Origin: Pseudomonadota bacterium
Lineage (GTDB): Bacteria > Pseudomonadota > Gammaproteobacteria > Burkholderiales > Burkholderiaceae_C
Length of the DNA stretch: 64,000 bases
Assembly (NCBI GenBank): GCA_021845505.1
Contig: JAJZVU010000009.1
Location: forward strand, 38,262-102,261
Reading direction: 5' to 3'
A model generated the notes under the pieces. The model saw nothing but the letters and a program-made list of their open reading frames with translations, did not search any database and was not told the DNA's origin. The position numbers and the translations under genes are program-made. This document shows positions 23,788 to 33,767 of the stretch, one piece after another. Numbering within the stretch: the first letter of the stretch is position 1; every line of letters begins with the position of its first letter.

Positions 23788-26553
23788 ATGGAGCGTCACC
23801 TGGCTGGTCATCTGCGGGCACGCACGGCGGCAGCCGGGGCGGATGGCGATCCGCGCGCACGCGTGCGCGCTCAGAAGCTCTACCCACCGCGGCTGCAAGC
23901 CGACACGGTGCAGCGTGACGCGATCCTCGAACGGGTGCTGCGACTGGGTGCGGTCCGCGTGACCCTGCTTCTGGGCCCCGCGGGCAGCGGCAAGTCCACC
24001 GCGATGGCGCAGATCCTGCAGGCCCAGGCAGCGCGCGGCTGGGCCACGGCCTGGCTCAGCCTCGACGAAGGCGAAAACGACCCGCGGCGCTTCGAGTCCC
24101 ATCTGCAGGCCATGCTGGCCAGCGTGCAGGGTGAGGGGGCGCCGATAACGGCGCGCCCTCCGGGGGTGGCGCTGCACGAGTGGGCCGCCGAGCAGCTGGA
24201 CGCGGTCGCCCGGCCTGTCGCGCTGTTCTTCGACGACTTCCACCTGCTGCGCGAGGCTTCGCTGCAGCAGTTCTTCCGCGAGCTGTTTCGCGCCTGGCCG
24301 GCCTGGCTGCGCCTGTACATCGGCTCACGCTCGACCCCGGACATCGGCGTGTCCACGCTGCTGGTCGCCGGCCAGGCGACCGTGTTGCGCGCCGAGGACC
24401 TGTACTTCTCGAATGGCGAGACCTCGGCGCTGTTCGCCGCGGCGACCGCTCCGGCGCTGACCGAGCTGGAGCTGGATCTGATCCACCAGCGCACCGAGGG
24501 CTGGCCCGCCGGGCTGCAGTTGTTCCGCCTGGCGCTGGCCAACCCGGCGCTGCGCGGATCCCTGCAAGACCTCGTCGGCCACGGCTCGAGGGAGCTGGCC
24601 GAGTACCTGGCCGACAACGTGCTGTCGCGGCAGGAGCCGCACCTGCGCCGCTTCCTGCTGCGGACCTCGGTGCTGCGGCGCCTGAGCGCGCCGCTGTGCG
24701 ACGCGGTGCTCGGCGGCGGTTGCGCGGCCGGCGAAATGCTGCGGCGCATCGAACGCGAGGGGCTGTTTCTGTCGCCGATCGACCCGGCCTTCAGCTGGTT
24801 TCGCTACCACGGGCTGTTTGCCGCCCATCTGCGCGAAACCCTCGAGCGCACCGACCCGCAGGCCTTGCCGCAGGCCCATCGCGCCGCTGCGCTCTGGCAT
24901 TTCGAGCAAGGGTCGCTGGAGGAGTCGCTATACCACGCGCTGGGCTGCGGCGACCTCGATCTCGCGACGCAGGCACTGGACCGCTGGGCCGGCGACCTGA
25001 TCGCCGGCGCCGAGCTGGTGACCGTGGAGAGCTGGTACGAGCGCCTGCCGCTGGAGCGCGTGGCGCAGCGGCCGAGCCTGGCGATCAAGGTGGCGTGGGC
25101 GCTGATCTTCCTGCGCCGCCGCGACAAGCTCGCAGCGTTGCTGCCCAGCCTGCAGCGCGGCGCGCTGGCGCTGCCTGCCCGCGAAGGCCCTGCTGAACCG
25201 GCGGTCGACAACCCGGCCGTGGTGTTGTCGATGGCGGCGCTGTTTCGCGACGACCTGCCTGGAGGTGCCGCTCTGGCGGAAGCTGCGCCCACCCGGGACG
25301 CCGGCGCGAGTCGCTTCGCGTCGTTCGAGCTGGGAGCGGCCTGCAACCTGCTGGCCTTCTGGCAGCTGGCTCGCGGCCGCTTCGAGGATGCGCGGGCGAT
25401 GATCGCGCTGGCGTGGAGCCACAACGAGCGCGCCGGGGCCGCCTTCAGCCGCGGCTACACCGAGGCGGTGGAGGATCTGGCGCTGGTCATCGGCGGCTTG
25501 CCGCAAAGGGCCCTGGGCCGGCCGGGACGCGGCGCCGCGGCCGCGCCGCGGCTGCCGCTGGCCATGGCGTCGGCGGCCCAGGCGGCGGCCAGGATCTGGG
25601 CCGCCTACGAAGCCGATGAACTCGGCCTGGTCGAGCGGCTGGGCGAGCGATTCCTCGAGGAAATCTCGCGCGGCACGGTGCCCGACTTCCTGGCGCTGGC
25701 GTACGTGGCGATGTCGCGCGCCCACGCCCACGCCGGGCGCGACGGCGCTTCGCAGGACACGCTGGACGCGCTCGAGCGCATCGCGCTGGGCAGTGCCTGG
25801 CAACGTGTCGCGCGCATGGTCGGTTGGGAGCGGGTGCGCCGCGAACTGCTCGCCGGCCGCGTGGCCGGCGCCGAGGCCATCGCCGCGCGCCTCGGCGGCG
25901 GGGCGGTCGACGCCTCGTCGATGCTGCCGATCTCCGAGCTGCTCGAAGGCGATCTGCTGGGGCGTGTGCGCCTGGCGGTGCACCACCGCGACTGGGCCGA
26001 TGCCACGCACTGGCTGGCCGCCGCGCAGCCGCTGCGCCAGACGCGCAGGCTGCTGGCAATCCGGCTGCGCGTGCTCGAAGCGCTGATGCACCACGCCAGG
26101 CAGCGCGCTGGCGACGCGCAGCGCGCCCTGCTCGAGGCTGCGCGCCTGGCTGCCGAGGGCGGCTGCGTACGCGCGCTGGTCGACGAAGGGCCGAGGGTGG
26201 TCTCGCTGCTCCAGGAGATCGCCCCGTCGATCCTCGCGCTCGACGAGCCCGGCAGGCCGGGCGATGGCTGCGGGGATTTCGGCAGCCGATTGCTGCGCGC
26301 GGCCGGCCTGTCGGCGCCGGTGTCCCGGCAAGCGGCCGCGGCCGCGCCGCTCGAGCTGCTGTCGGAGCGGGAAGCGGAGATACTGCACCTGCTGTGCGCG
26401 GGGGCGGCGAACCGGGAAATCGCCACGACGCTGCTGGTGTCGGAGAACACCGTCAAGTTCCACTTGAAGAACCTGTACGCCAAGCTGGGCGTCAGCAGCC
26501 GCGGCCAGGCCATCGCAGCAGCCAACGCCCGGCAGCCGGGGCGCGGCGCCTAG
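23788..26553 (+). CDS. MalT-like LuxR-family ATP-dependent regulator (upstream of apc operon)
   Basis: A 921-residue STAND-type regulator. The P-loop LLLGPAGSGKST is at about residues 60-71 and Walker B is VALFFDDFHLL at about 150. Then follow winged-helix and TPR-like helical repeats (400-830) and a C-terminal LuxR HTH, LSEREAEILHLLCAGAANREIA with VSENTVKFHLKNLYAKLGV. MalT-like proteins bind an inducer, multimerise with ATP and activate adjacent catabolic operons. The gene reads toward the apc operon, which starts 302 bases downstream, so it is the likely activator. The start at 23788 is the first in-frame ATG; the N-terminal ~30 residues are not conserved and could be shorter. Confidence 0.88.
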   Translation: MERHLAGHLRARTAAAGADGDPRARVRAQKLYPPRLQADTVQRDAILERVLRLGAVRVTLLLGPAGSGKSTAMAQILQAQAARGWATAWLSLDEGENDPRRFESHLQAMLASVQGEGAPITARPPGVALHEWAAEQLDAVARPVALFFDDFHLLREASLQQFFRELFRAWPAWLRLYIGSRSTPDIGVSTLLVAGQATVLRAEDLYFSNGETSALFAAATAPALTELELDLIHQRTEGWPAGLQLFRLALANPALRGSLQDLVGHGSRELAEYLADNVLSRQEPHLRRFLLRTSVLRRLSAPLCDAVLGGGCAAGEMLRRIEREGLFLSPIDPAFSWFRYHGLFAAHLRETLERTDPQALPQAHRAAALWHFEQGSLEESLYHALGCGDLDLATQALDRWAGDLIAGAELVTVESWYERLPLERVAQRPSLAIKVAWALIFLRRRDKLAALLPSLQRGALALPAREGPAEPAVDNPAVVLSMAALFRDDLPGGAALAEAAPTRDAGASRFASFELGAACNLLAFWQLARGRFEDARAMIALAWSHNERAGAAFSRGYTEAVEDLALVIGGLPQRALGRPGRGAAAAPRLPLAMASAAQAAARIWAAYEADELGLVERLGERFLEEISRGTVPDFLALAYVAMSRAHAHAGRDGASQDTLDALERIALGSAWQRVARMVGWERVRRELLAGRVAGAEAIAARLGGGAVDASSMLPISELLEGDLLGRVRLAVHHRDWADATHWLAAAQPLRQTRRLLAIRLRVLEALMHHARQRAGDAQRALLEAARLAAEGGCVRALVDEGPRVVSLLQEIAPSILALDEPGRPGDGCGDFGSRLLRAAGLSAPVSRQAAAAAPLELLSEREAEILHLLCAGAANREIATTLLVSENTVKFHLKNLYAKLGVSSRGQAIAAANARQPGRGA

Positions 26554-26708
26554 TCCTGGCCGGCTAGGGTTTGTCTGGGGAGCAGACTACCCGCTTGGGT
26601 GGCGGCGGGCGCCCGCGCCGCTCCTAGAGTACGCACTACACAGAGGGCATGCAGGCGCGCCACGGCGCCCACGCAGCACGCCCCAGGCCCTACCCCAGGA
26701 GACCCGTC

Positions 26709-26744
26709 ATGCGCCACCCACCTCCGCGGTACCGCGTCGGCTAG
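26709..26744 (+). other. Possible leader peptide MRHPPPRYRVG
   Basis: An 11-codon frame, ATG to TAG, is preceded by CAGGAG at good spacing. It is Pro/Arg-rich, which could slow ribosomes. It may be a leader peptide regulating the downstream operon or a chance frame; no homologue is known to me. Confidence 0.3.
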
Positions 26745-26761
26745 CGCAGGCACGCCGGCCG

Positions 26762-26791
26762 GCGTGCCATTCCACCGCGTGCCATTCCACC
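26762..26791. repeat. Perfect tandem 15-bp duplication
   Basis: Two identical copies of GCGTGCCATTCCACC lie head to tail upstream of the apcA-like start. The 15-bp period does not match a helical turn, so a recent slippage event or paired activator half-sites are both possible. Confidence 0.85.
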
Positions 26792-26855
26792 GATTCACCC
26801 CGACGACGCCCTGCGCGGGATGTCGCGGGCTCCGTACGCCCATCGCAGGCCCGAC

Positions 26856-28865
26856 ATGACCCTGTCCCACGATTCCGACGCGCCGGCAACGCCGGGCGCG
26901 TCCCCGCCGCCCGGCGCGCGAACCCGCCTGGTCAACATCGACAACGGCGGCACCCTGACCGATATCTGCGTCATCGATGCCGACAGGGTCTATCGCGCCA
27001 AGACCCTGACCACCCCGCACGATCTCTCGCAGTGCCTGTTCGACGGTCTGCGCAAGGCTTCGGCGGCGGTGTTCGGCAAGGAGGACCTGCAGGCGCTGCT
27101 GCTGTCCACCGCGGCCATCCGCTATTCCACCACCCAGGGAACCAACGCGCTGGTCGAGCGCAAGGGGCCGCGGCTGGGGCTGATCGTCGGCGGGACCCTC
27201 GACGCCGGCGCGGTGGCCCTGGCGGACGCTTCGGGCGATCTGCTCGACGCCATCGTCGGTGCGCGCGTCGTGCGTCTGGACGCTGCGCTCGACGGTGAAG
27301 CGTTGCAGGCGGCCGCGGTGCAGGCGGTGGGGGACCTCGCCGCCGCCGGCGCCAACCGGCTGGTCGTTTCCTTCGGCGGGCCGCGCCGGCGCGAGCAGGA
27401 GGCGCAGGTCAAGCGGCGGCTGCTGCGCACCTTCCCGCCGCATCTGCTCGGCGCGCTGCCGGTGCTGTATGCCGGGGAGCTGGTCGACGACACCGATGAC
27501 CGGCGCCGCACCTGGACGGCGATTTTCAACGCCTTCCTGCATCCGGCGATGGAGCGCTTCCTCTACAGCGCCGAACACAAGCTGCGCGAGGCGCACTCGC
27601 AGAGGCCGCTGCTGGTGTTCCGCAACGACGGCCATGCCGGGCGGGTGGCCAAGACCATCGCGGTGCAGACCTACGGCTCGGGGCCGCGCGGCGGCATGGA
27701 GGGAGCGCGCGAACTGGCGCGCCACTACGGACTGCCACGGCTGCTGTCGATGGACATCGGCGGCACGACGACCGACATCGGGCTGGTCGACGCGGGCGGA
27801 GTGCGCGCCCAGCGCAGAGGGTGCATCGAGGCCATCGAGACCTCGTTCGCGCTGTGCGACGTGGTCAGCGCCGGGGTAGGCGGCAGCTCCATCATCCGCG
27901 CCGAGGGCGGGCGCATCGCGGTCGGGCCGCAGAGCGTCGGCAGCGCGCCCGGGCCGGCCTGCTTCGGGCTCGGCGGCACCCAGGCCACCATCACCGACGC
28001 CTTCGTCCTTGCCGGGCTGCTCGACCCGGGAGCGTTCTTCGGTGGCGACCTGCCGCTGGACGCGCGACGCGCGCGCCAGGCAGTGCTTGACCAGGTCGCG
28101 CAGCCGCTGCAGATCGACGAGGACGCGGCCGTGGCCGCGATGGAGGACGCGTGGGTGGCCAAGGTCGCGGACAGCCTGAAGCAGTACACAGGGATCGGCC
28201 CCGACACCACGCTGGCCGCCTTCGGCGGCGCCGGGCCGCTGGTCGCATGCCGCGTCGCCGAGGCCATCGGCGCCGGGCAGGTGCTGATCCCGGGGCTGGC
28301 CGCGGTGTTCTCCGCATACGGAATCGGCTTCTCCGATATCGGCCACGGCTTCGCGCGGCAGCTGGACCGCGCCGACGCCGCCGCGCTGGCCGAGGCGATG
28401 GGGGTGCTGCGCGAGCAGGCGGCACGCGCCATGTACGGCGAGGGGGCCGCGCTCGACGACTGCCGGCTCGCATGGTCCGTCGAGGAAAGCGTCGACGGCA
28501 GGGTGCTGCGCAGCCACGCCCTCGCCGGCGACAGCCTTCCGGCAGGCCTGCAAGCGGGGGCCGTGGCCACGCTGCACCTGCTCGCCGTCAAGCCGGTGCA
28601 GCACGCCCGCATGCGCGGCGCCTTCGGCGCGGCCACGCAGCCCGCGACGCGCCGCGGCACGCGCAGCGTGATGCTCGGCGGCGCGCGCCGTGATCTTCCG
28701 CTGTACCGCGTCGAGGACCAGCCGCGCGGCGTCGCGGTGCGCGCCGCGGGTCCGGCTGTGCTGGAGGAAGCGTACTTCACCGGTCGCGTCGATCCCGGGT
28801 GGAGCATCGAAATCAATGCCGCGGGAGACATCCTGCTCAGCCGCGACGCGGAGGCACGGCCATGA
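26856..28865 (+). CDS. apcA: Acetophenone carboxylase-like subunit A (HyuA/ASKHA family)
   Basis: A 669-residue hydantoinase A/acetone carboxylase-beta type protein. The ASKHA nucleotide-binding motifs are NIDNGGTLTDICVID (about residues 26-40) and LSMDIGGTTTDIGLVD; GGAGPLVACRVAE follows in the C-terminal half. It is the first gene of five (two HyuA-like, one HyuB-like and two small subunits) whose order and sizes match ApcABCDE, the ATP-dependent acetophenone carboxylase of Aromatoleum aromaticum. Its role would be ATP-driven activation of the ketone or bicarbonate. The start is ATG 26856; an ATG at 26820 is possible, and both ribosome sites are weak. The next gene overlaps by 4 bases. Confidence 0.82.
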   Translation: MTLSHDSDAPATPGASPPPGARTRLVNIDNGGTLTDICVIDADRVYRAKTLTTPHDLSQCLFDGLRKASAAVFGKEDLQALLLSTAAIRYSTTQGTNALVERKGPRLGLIVGGTLDAGAVALADASGDLLDAIVGARVVRLDAALDGEALQAAAVQAVGDLAAAGANRLVVSFGGPRRREQEAQVKRRLLRTFPPHLLGALPVLYAGELVDDTDDRRRTWTAIFNAFLHPAMERFLYSAEHKLREAHSQRPLLVFRNDGHAGRVAKTIAVQTYGSGPRGGMEGARELARHYGLPRLLSMDIGGTTTDIGLVDAGGVRAQRRGCIEAIETSFALCDVVSAGVGGSSIIRAEGGRIAVGPQSVGSAPGPACFGLGGTQATITDAFVLAGLLDPGAFFGGDLPLDARRARQAVLDQVAQPLQIDEDAAVAAMEDAWVAKVADSLKQYTGIGPDTTLAAFGGAGPLVACRVAEAIGAGQVLIPGLAAVFSAYGIGFSDIGHGFARQLDRADAAALAEAMGVLREQAARAMYGEGAALDDCRLAWSVEESVDGRVLRSHALAGDSLPAGLQAGAVATLHLLAVKPVQHARMRGAFGAATQPATRRGTRSVMLGGARRDLPLYRVEDQPRGVAVRAAGPAVLEEAYFTGRVDPGWSIEINAAGDILLSRDAEARP

Positions 28866-29338
28866 AAGTCCTGATCACCGAAACCCTGCGCATCGACCTC
28901 GACACCGAGATGTGGGAATGCAGGCGCTGCGGCCACGCGCACATCGGCGCGCGGCAGAACTACAAGGCCGGGCTGCTGGTCCACGACCGCGACCCGCGCG
29001 AGGTACACAAGCCGCTGCTCGATACCCGGTTGTACGAGCGCACCTACTCGCCCGACCCGACGTGGTGCCGCATCCTCGAGTACTACTGTCCGCAGTGCGG
29101 CACGCTGGTCGAGGCAGAGTACCTGCCGCCGGGCCATCCGCCGCTGCACGACATCGAGCTCGACATCGACGCGCTGAAGGCGCAGTGGAAGGACAGGGCG
29201 GAAATGCCCGAGCCGGCCCAGGCGCCGGACCTTTCGCTCGAGCGCGTGCTGCGTGCGCGCGCACTGCACGCTGCGGTCCACCACGGCCACCAGCACGGTG
29301 CCGCGCACGACGAGTCCGCACCCCCCAAAGCGAGGTGA
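28862..29338 (+). CDS. apcB: Acetophenone carboxylase-like small zinc subunit B (acetone carboxylase gamma family)
   Basis: A 158-residue protein with two zinc-ribbon knuckles, WECRRCGHAHIGARQNYKAG (about residues 19-38) and YYCPQCGTLVEAEYLPPG (about 74-91). This is the pattern of acetone carboxylase gamma and ApcB subunits. The length and position between two HyuA-like genes match ApcB. The ATGA overlap (28862-28865) couples it to the gene before, and the next gene begins 2 bases after its stop. The C-terminus is His/Ala-rich. In the characterised complexes this subunit is essential for activity. Confidence 0.82.
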   Translation: MKVLITETLRIDLDTEMWECRRCGHAHIGARQNYKAGLLVHDRDPREVHKPLLDTRLYERTYSPDPTWCRILEYYCPQCGTLVEAEYLPPGHPPLHDIELDIDALKAQWKDRAEMPEPAQAPDLSLERVLRARALHAAVHHGHQHGAAHDESAPPKAR

Positions 29339-29340
29339 AC

Positions 29341-31470
29341 ATGAACCGAGTATCGGTAGACATCGGCGGCACCTTCACCGACTGCTTCGTCGCCTGGGGC
29401 GACGAGGTGGTCGAGGGCAAGGCGCTGACCACCCACCACAACCTGGCGATGGGGTTCAACGAGGCGCTGGCCGACGCCTGCCGGCAGCTGGGCATCGAGG
29501 CCGGCGATCTGCTGTCGAAGGCCGACTCCGTGCGCTACGCGACCACGCTGGGGACGAACGCCCTGATCGAGCGCAACGGACCGCGCGTCGGCCTGCTGGT
29601 GACCACCGGCTTCCAGCATACCGTGCCGTTGTCGCGGGCCCGCGGCTACGGCGAGGGGTTGAGCGAGCCCGAGCAGATGGACATCCCCAACGGCGCGCGC
29701 CCCGCCCCGATCGTGCCGATCCCGATGATCCGCGAGGTGCGCGAGCGCATCGACTATCTGGGCAAGGTGTTCTGGGCGCTCGACGAGGACGACGTGCGGC
29801 TGCGCATCCGCGAACTCGTCGACGCCGGGGCCGAGGCCCTGGTCGTGATGTTCACCAACAGCGTGGTCAACCCCAGCCACGAGCTGCGGGTGCGCGAGAT
29901 CTTCCTCGAGGAATACCCGGCGCACATGCTCGGATCGATCCCGCTGCTGCTGTCGCACCAGGTCGTCGGCCGCAAGGGTGAATATGCGCGCGCGACCTCG
30001 ACCATCGTCGACGCCTACCTGCACCAGATCATGTACCACGGCCTGGGAACGCTGGAGCTGAACCTGCGCCGCCAGGGCTACCTGAAGCCGATGCTGGTCA
30101 ACCACAACTCGGGCGGCATGGCGCAGCTCAACTCCACCGACGCGCTGCAGACGGTGCACTCCGGGCCGGTGGCCGGAATCGCAGCCAGCGAGTTCCTCGC
30201 CGCCGCCTCCGAACTCGGCAACGTGGTGGCCACCGACATGGGCGGTACCAGTTTCGACATCGGCATCGTCGTGCAGGGCGGGCTCAAGTACTACGATTTC
30301 AACCCGGTGATCGACCGCTGGCTGGTCAGCGTCCCGATGGTGCACCTGGTCGCGCTGGGCGCCGGAGGCGGCTCCATCGCCCGCTACGAGCGCATGTTCA
30401 AGACCGTGGAGATCGGCCCGAAATCCGCCGGCTCCGACCCCGGTCCGGCCTGCTACGACCGCGGCGGCCAGGATCCGACGGTGACCGATGCCGACCTGCT
30501 GCTCGGCTACCTCGACCCGAAGAACTATGCCAACGGACGCATCGCCCTCAACCCTCGGCGCGCGCGCCAGGCCATCGGCGACGCACTGTGCGAGGAACTG
30601 GGGGTCGACGAAATCGAGGCGGCCAAGCTGATCAAGCGCCAGGTCGATGCATCGATGGCCAACGGCATAGCCACCGAGCTGCGCACCCGCGGCTACGAGC
30701 CCCGCGAGTTCACCGTGCTCGCCTACGGGGGAAACGGCCCGTTGCATGCCTGCGGCATCGCCACCGCGCTGGGCGTGGGCAAGGTGCTGGCGCCACCGTA
30801 CGCGTCGACCTTCTCGGCTTGCGGCGCGGGCAACGTCAGCCAGATGCACATCCACGAGATGAACACCTGGACCGTGCTCTACAACCCCAACACCAAGTCC
30901 TTTTTCGACGACTACGACGGATTCAACCAGTGCGTCGAGGTCCTCGAGGCGCGCGGCCGCGCAGACCTCGAGCGCCAAGGCATGGATGCGGCGGGAATCC
31001 GCTACCGCCTCGAGCTGGACATGCGCTACGGCAACCAGCGGGTGCAGACCGCGGTGGTGACCCCGCTGTCGCGGCTGCGCAACCAGCGCGACGTGCTGCA
31101 ACTCATGGAGCAGTTCCACACCCGCTACGGCGAGCGCTTCGGCGAAGGCTCGCAGTCGCCGGAGACCGGCGTGCGCATCAACACCATCCGGGTCTGCGCC
31201 CTCGTCGAGCAGCCGACGATCCCCTTCGCCAGGCTGGCCATCGAGGGGCAGGCCAAGGCGCCGCCAGCGCCGGTGGCGCATCGGGCCTGCCACTTCGTCG
31301 GCCACGACGGGGTCATCGACACCCCGGTGTACGACGAGGCGGCGCGCGCCGAGGGCACGCAGATCGTCGGGCCCGCGGTCATCACCACGCGGGCCACCAC
31401 CTATCTGGTCGAGCCGGGTTGGACCTATCGGGCCGTGGCGCAGGGTGCCGCCTGGTTCCTTCGCAACTGA
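29341..31470 (+). CDS. apcC: Acetophenone carboxylase-like subunit C (HyuA/ASKHA family)
   Basis: A 709-residue hydantoinase A-like protein. VSVDIGGTFTDCFVAWGDEV opens the ASKHA fold, YATTLGTNALIERNGPRVGL and VATDMGGTSFDIGIVVQGG follow, and GGNGPLHACGIATALGVGK is near residue 465. It differs clearly from the apcA-like gene, as ApcA and ApcC do in Aromatoleum. It begins 2 bases after the apcB stop. The pair of HyuA subunits fits the two-ATP carboxylation known for acetophenone carboxylase. Acetone carboxylase has only one such subunit, which argues for an Apc-type complex. Confidence 0.84.
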   Translation: MNRVSVDIGGTFTDCFVAWGDEVVEGKALTTHHNLAMGFNEALADACRQLGIEAGDLLSKADSVRYATTLGTNALIERNGPRVGLLVTTGFQHTVPLSRARGYGEGLSEPEQMDIPNGARPAPIVPIPMIREVRERIDYLGKVFWALDEDDVRLRIRELVDAGAEALVVMFTNSVVNPSHELRVREIFLEEYPAHMLGSIPLLLSHQVVGRKGEYARATSTIVDAYLHQIMYHGLGTLELNLRRQGYLKPMLVNHNSGGMAQLNSTDALQTVHSGPVAGIAASEFLAAASELGNVVATDMGGTSFDIGIVVQGGLKYYDFNPVIDRWLVSVPMVHLVALGAGGGSIARYERMFKTVEIGPKSAGSDPGPACYDRGGQDPTVTDADLLLGYLDPKNYANGRIALNPRRARQAIGDALCEELGVDEIEAAKLIKRQVDASMANGIATELRTRGYEPREFTVLAYGGNGPLHACGIATALGVGKVLAPPYASTFSACGAGNVSQMHIHEMNTWTVLYNPNTKSFFDDYDGFNQCVEVLEARGRADLERQGMDAAGIRYRLELDMRYGNQRVQTAVVTPLSRLRNQRDVLQLMEQFHTRYGERFGEGSQSPETGVRINTIRVCALVEQPTIPFARLAIEGQAKAPPAPVAHRACHFVGHDGVIDTPVYDEAARAEGTQIVGPAVITTRATTYLVEPGWTYRAVAQGAAWFLRN

Positions 31471-31484
31471 TTCGGGAGCGGGAC

Positions 31485-33743
31485 GTGTCGCAAACCATGA
31501 CGCAAACCATGTCGCAGGAAGAGCGGGCGCTGCTCGACAAGTTCATCGCCGACAACACCCTGTTCCTCGGGCCGGACCCCGAGATCATGCGCAACCACTC
31601 GGTGCTGCCGCGCTCGCGCATCGAGGAGGAGGTGCTGGCCAAGGGGCTCGACCCCCACCAGACCCACCATGTGCGCGGCCTGATCAACGCCGCGCTGTCC
31701 GAAGCCTTCACGATGGTCAACCAGATGGGCGCCGCGCCGGGTGCCAAGTGGGGCGACCTGGTGACGGCGATCTACACCGCGCAGGGGGACCTGGCGATGA
31801 TCGCCCCGCACGGCATCATCGCCTTCGCCGCCTGCTGTTTCTACCCCATCCGCTTCATCCTCAAGAACTGGGTGGACGATCCCTCGGTGGGCGTGCGCGA
31901 CGGCGACGGCTTCATCCACAACGACGCGCGCTATGGAGGCATCCACAACACCGACCAGTCGATGATGATGCCGCTGTTCTACAAGGGCGAGCTGGTGTGC
32001 TGGCTGTCGTCGACCATCCACGAGGGCGAGAACGGCGCGACCGAGCCCGGCGGCATGCCGGCGAAGGCCGAGAGCAAGTACGACGAGGGCATCAAGATGT
32101 CGCCCTTCAAGATCGTCGAGGACTTCGAGCTCAAGCGCGACCTCGTGACCTTCCTGCAGAACTCGGTTCGCGACCCGCGGCTTCAGCTCGAGGACATGAA
32201 GGTCAAGCTGCACGCGGTGCTGCGGCTGCGCGAGCGCATCGTGGCCATCCTCGACCAGTACGGACGCGACGCGCTGATCGGCACGCTGCGCGGACACCTC
32301 GAGGACGTGGAGGCCGAGATGCGCAGGCGCATCCGCGAACTGCCGGACGGTACGACGCGGGTGCTGCAATTCATGGACTCCACGCTGCGCGAGAACGCCC
32401 TGCAGAAGATCGCCTGCTCGATCACCGTCAAGGGCGAGCGGTTGATCATGGATTTCCGCGGATCGGCCCCCCAGTTCCTCAACCGTTCGGTCAACACCAA
32501 CGTGGCCTCGTTCAAGGCGGCGCTGTGCACCGGGCTGCTGCAGAACATCTGGCCCGACCTCCCTCACACCATGGCCGTGCTGTCGCCCATCGAGGTCATC
32601 ACCGACCGCAACTCCATCGTCGACGCCGAGGGCGAGATGCCGCAGGCGATGAGCCTGATGCCGCTGTTCAAGGCCTGCGTGGTGTGGACCATCCCGATGA
32701 ACAAGCTCAGCTACAGCCTGCCGCACCGCTACTCGGCGGTCATCGCCTCGCAGTACGACCAGGCGGCCACCTTCATCTACGGCGGCCTGACCCAGCACGG
32801 CGACATCACCGGCAACTTCTGCGCCGACATCAACGGCAACGGACAGGGCGCGCGCAGCCATGCCGACGGCGAGCATTCGATCTCCCCGGTGTTCGGCTTC
32901 ATGTGCGACACCGGCGAGCATGAGATCGCCGAGGAGGATACGCCGATCATCCGCCTGGGCGCGCAACGCCTGGCCAAGGACCGCATCGGCTGGGGGAAGT
33001 ACCGCGGCGGCATGGGCTACGAGCAGATCGCCACCGCGCGCGGCAGCGGACTGTGGGGGTTCATGACCGGTTGCGAGGGGTCGAAGTTCCCCTCCGCCCA
33101 GGGCCTGTTCGGCGGCTATTCCTGCCCCAGCTACCAGCTCATGAAGATCAAGGGCATCAACGTCTTCGAAGTGCTCAAGGACAACCCGAAGGCGGTCGAG
33201 GTGTTCGACATCGTCGAGCTGATGAACAAGCGCCCGATCCCCGGCGCGACCTACAGCAGCCAGGACATGGGGATGACCTTCGAGCTGTGCAACGAGGGCG
33301 AGATCTACATGATCTGCCAGGGGTCGGGCGGGGGCTACGGGGACGTCATCGAGCGCGATCCGCAACTGGTGATGAAGGACCTGCGGGAGGATTTGATGTC
33401 CCACGAGAACGCGCGGGACATCTACAAGGTCGTCTACGACGAGCAGACGCTGGTGGTCGACGAGGAGGCCACCACCGAGCTGCGCGCCGCCTACCGGCGC
33501 GAGCGCATCGCCCGAGGCAAGCCCTTCGCCGAGTTCTGCAAGGAGTGGGTCAGCGCCGAGCCGCCGGCGCACCTGCCGTATTTCGGCAGCTGGGACAACC
33601 CGCGGCAGGTCTACGCGACGACCATGGGCCAGCGCATCAAGATGGACTCCGAGCAGTTGCAGGGGGCGTTCATGATCGACCCCAAGGACGTGCGCATCGC
33701 CGAGCTCGAGGCCCGCCTCGCGCTGGCCGAGGCCAAGGCCTGA
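31485..33743 (+). CDS. apcD: Acetophenone carboxylase-like subunit D (HyuB family)
   Basis: A 752-residue hydantoinase B-type subunit, with ARYGGIHNTDQSMMMPLFYKGELV, WLSSTIHEGENGATEPGGMP, RDPRLQLEDMKVKLHAVLRL and a glycine-rich ICQGSGGGYGDVIERDPQ toward the C-terminus, all characteristic of HyuB/acetone carboxylase alpha proteins. The start is taken as GTG 31485 because GGGAG lies 6 bases upstream; ATGs at 31497 and 31509 are within a short direct repeat (GCAAACCATG twice) and have poorer spacing. It follows apcC by 14 bases. This is the presumed carboxylating subunit, biotin-independent. Confidence 0.84.
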   Translation: MSQTMTQTMSQEERALLDKFIADNTLFLGPDPEIMRNHSVLPRSRIEEEVLAKGLDPHQTHHVRGLINAALSEAFTMVNQMGAAPGAKWGDLVTAIYTAQGDLAMIAPHGIIAFAACCFYPIRFILKNWVDDPSVGVRDGDGFIHNDARYGGIHNTDQSMMMPLFYKGELVCWLSSTIHEGENGATEPGGMPAKAESKYDEGIKMSPFKIVEDFELKRDLVTFLQNSVRDPRLQLEDMKVKLHAVLRLRERIVAILDQYGRDALIGTLRGHLEDVEAEMRRRIRELPDGTTRVLQFMDSTLRENALQKIACSITVKGERLIMDFRGSAPQFLNRSVNTNVASFKAALCTGLLQNIWPDLPHTMAVLSPIEVITDRNSIVDAEGEMPQAMSLMPLFKACVVWTIPMNKLSYSLPHRYSAVIASQYDQAATFIYGGLTQHGDITGNFCADINGNGQGARSHADGEHSISPVFGFMCDTGEHEIAEEDTPIIRLGAQRLAKDRIGWGKYRGGMGYEQIATARGSGLWGFMTGCEGSKFPSAQGLFGGYSCPSYQLMKIKGINVFEVLKDNPKAVEVFDIVELMNKRPIPGATYSSQDMGMTFELCNEGEIYMICQGSGGGYGDVIERDPQLVMKDLREDLMSHENARDIYKVVYDEQTLVVDEEATTELRAAYRRERIARGKPFAEFCKEWVSAEPPAHLPYFGSWDNPRQVYATTMGQRIKMDSEQLQGAFMIDPKDVRIAELEARLALAEAKA

Positions 33744-33767
33744 GCGCGCCGGGGGGAGGCGAGGGCG

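Larger units (their letters stand above)
26554..26855 (+). promoter_or_regulatory. Intergenic region upstream of the apc operon
   Basis: This 302-base stretch probably holds the apc promoter. Visible items are a small inverted repeat GTCTG-GGGAG-CAGAC (26573-26587), an 11-codon open frame with a strong ribosome site (26709-26744) and a perfect tandem duplication at 26762-26791. I could not pick convincing sigma-70 or sigma-54 boxes. Confidence 0.4.

Noticed and set aside
26856..33743. Three-subunit acetone carboxylase (AcxABC)
   Set aside because: Subunit number, gene order and the downstream ligase fit the five-subunit acetophenone-type enzyme better.
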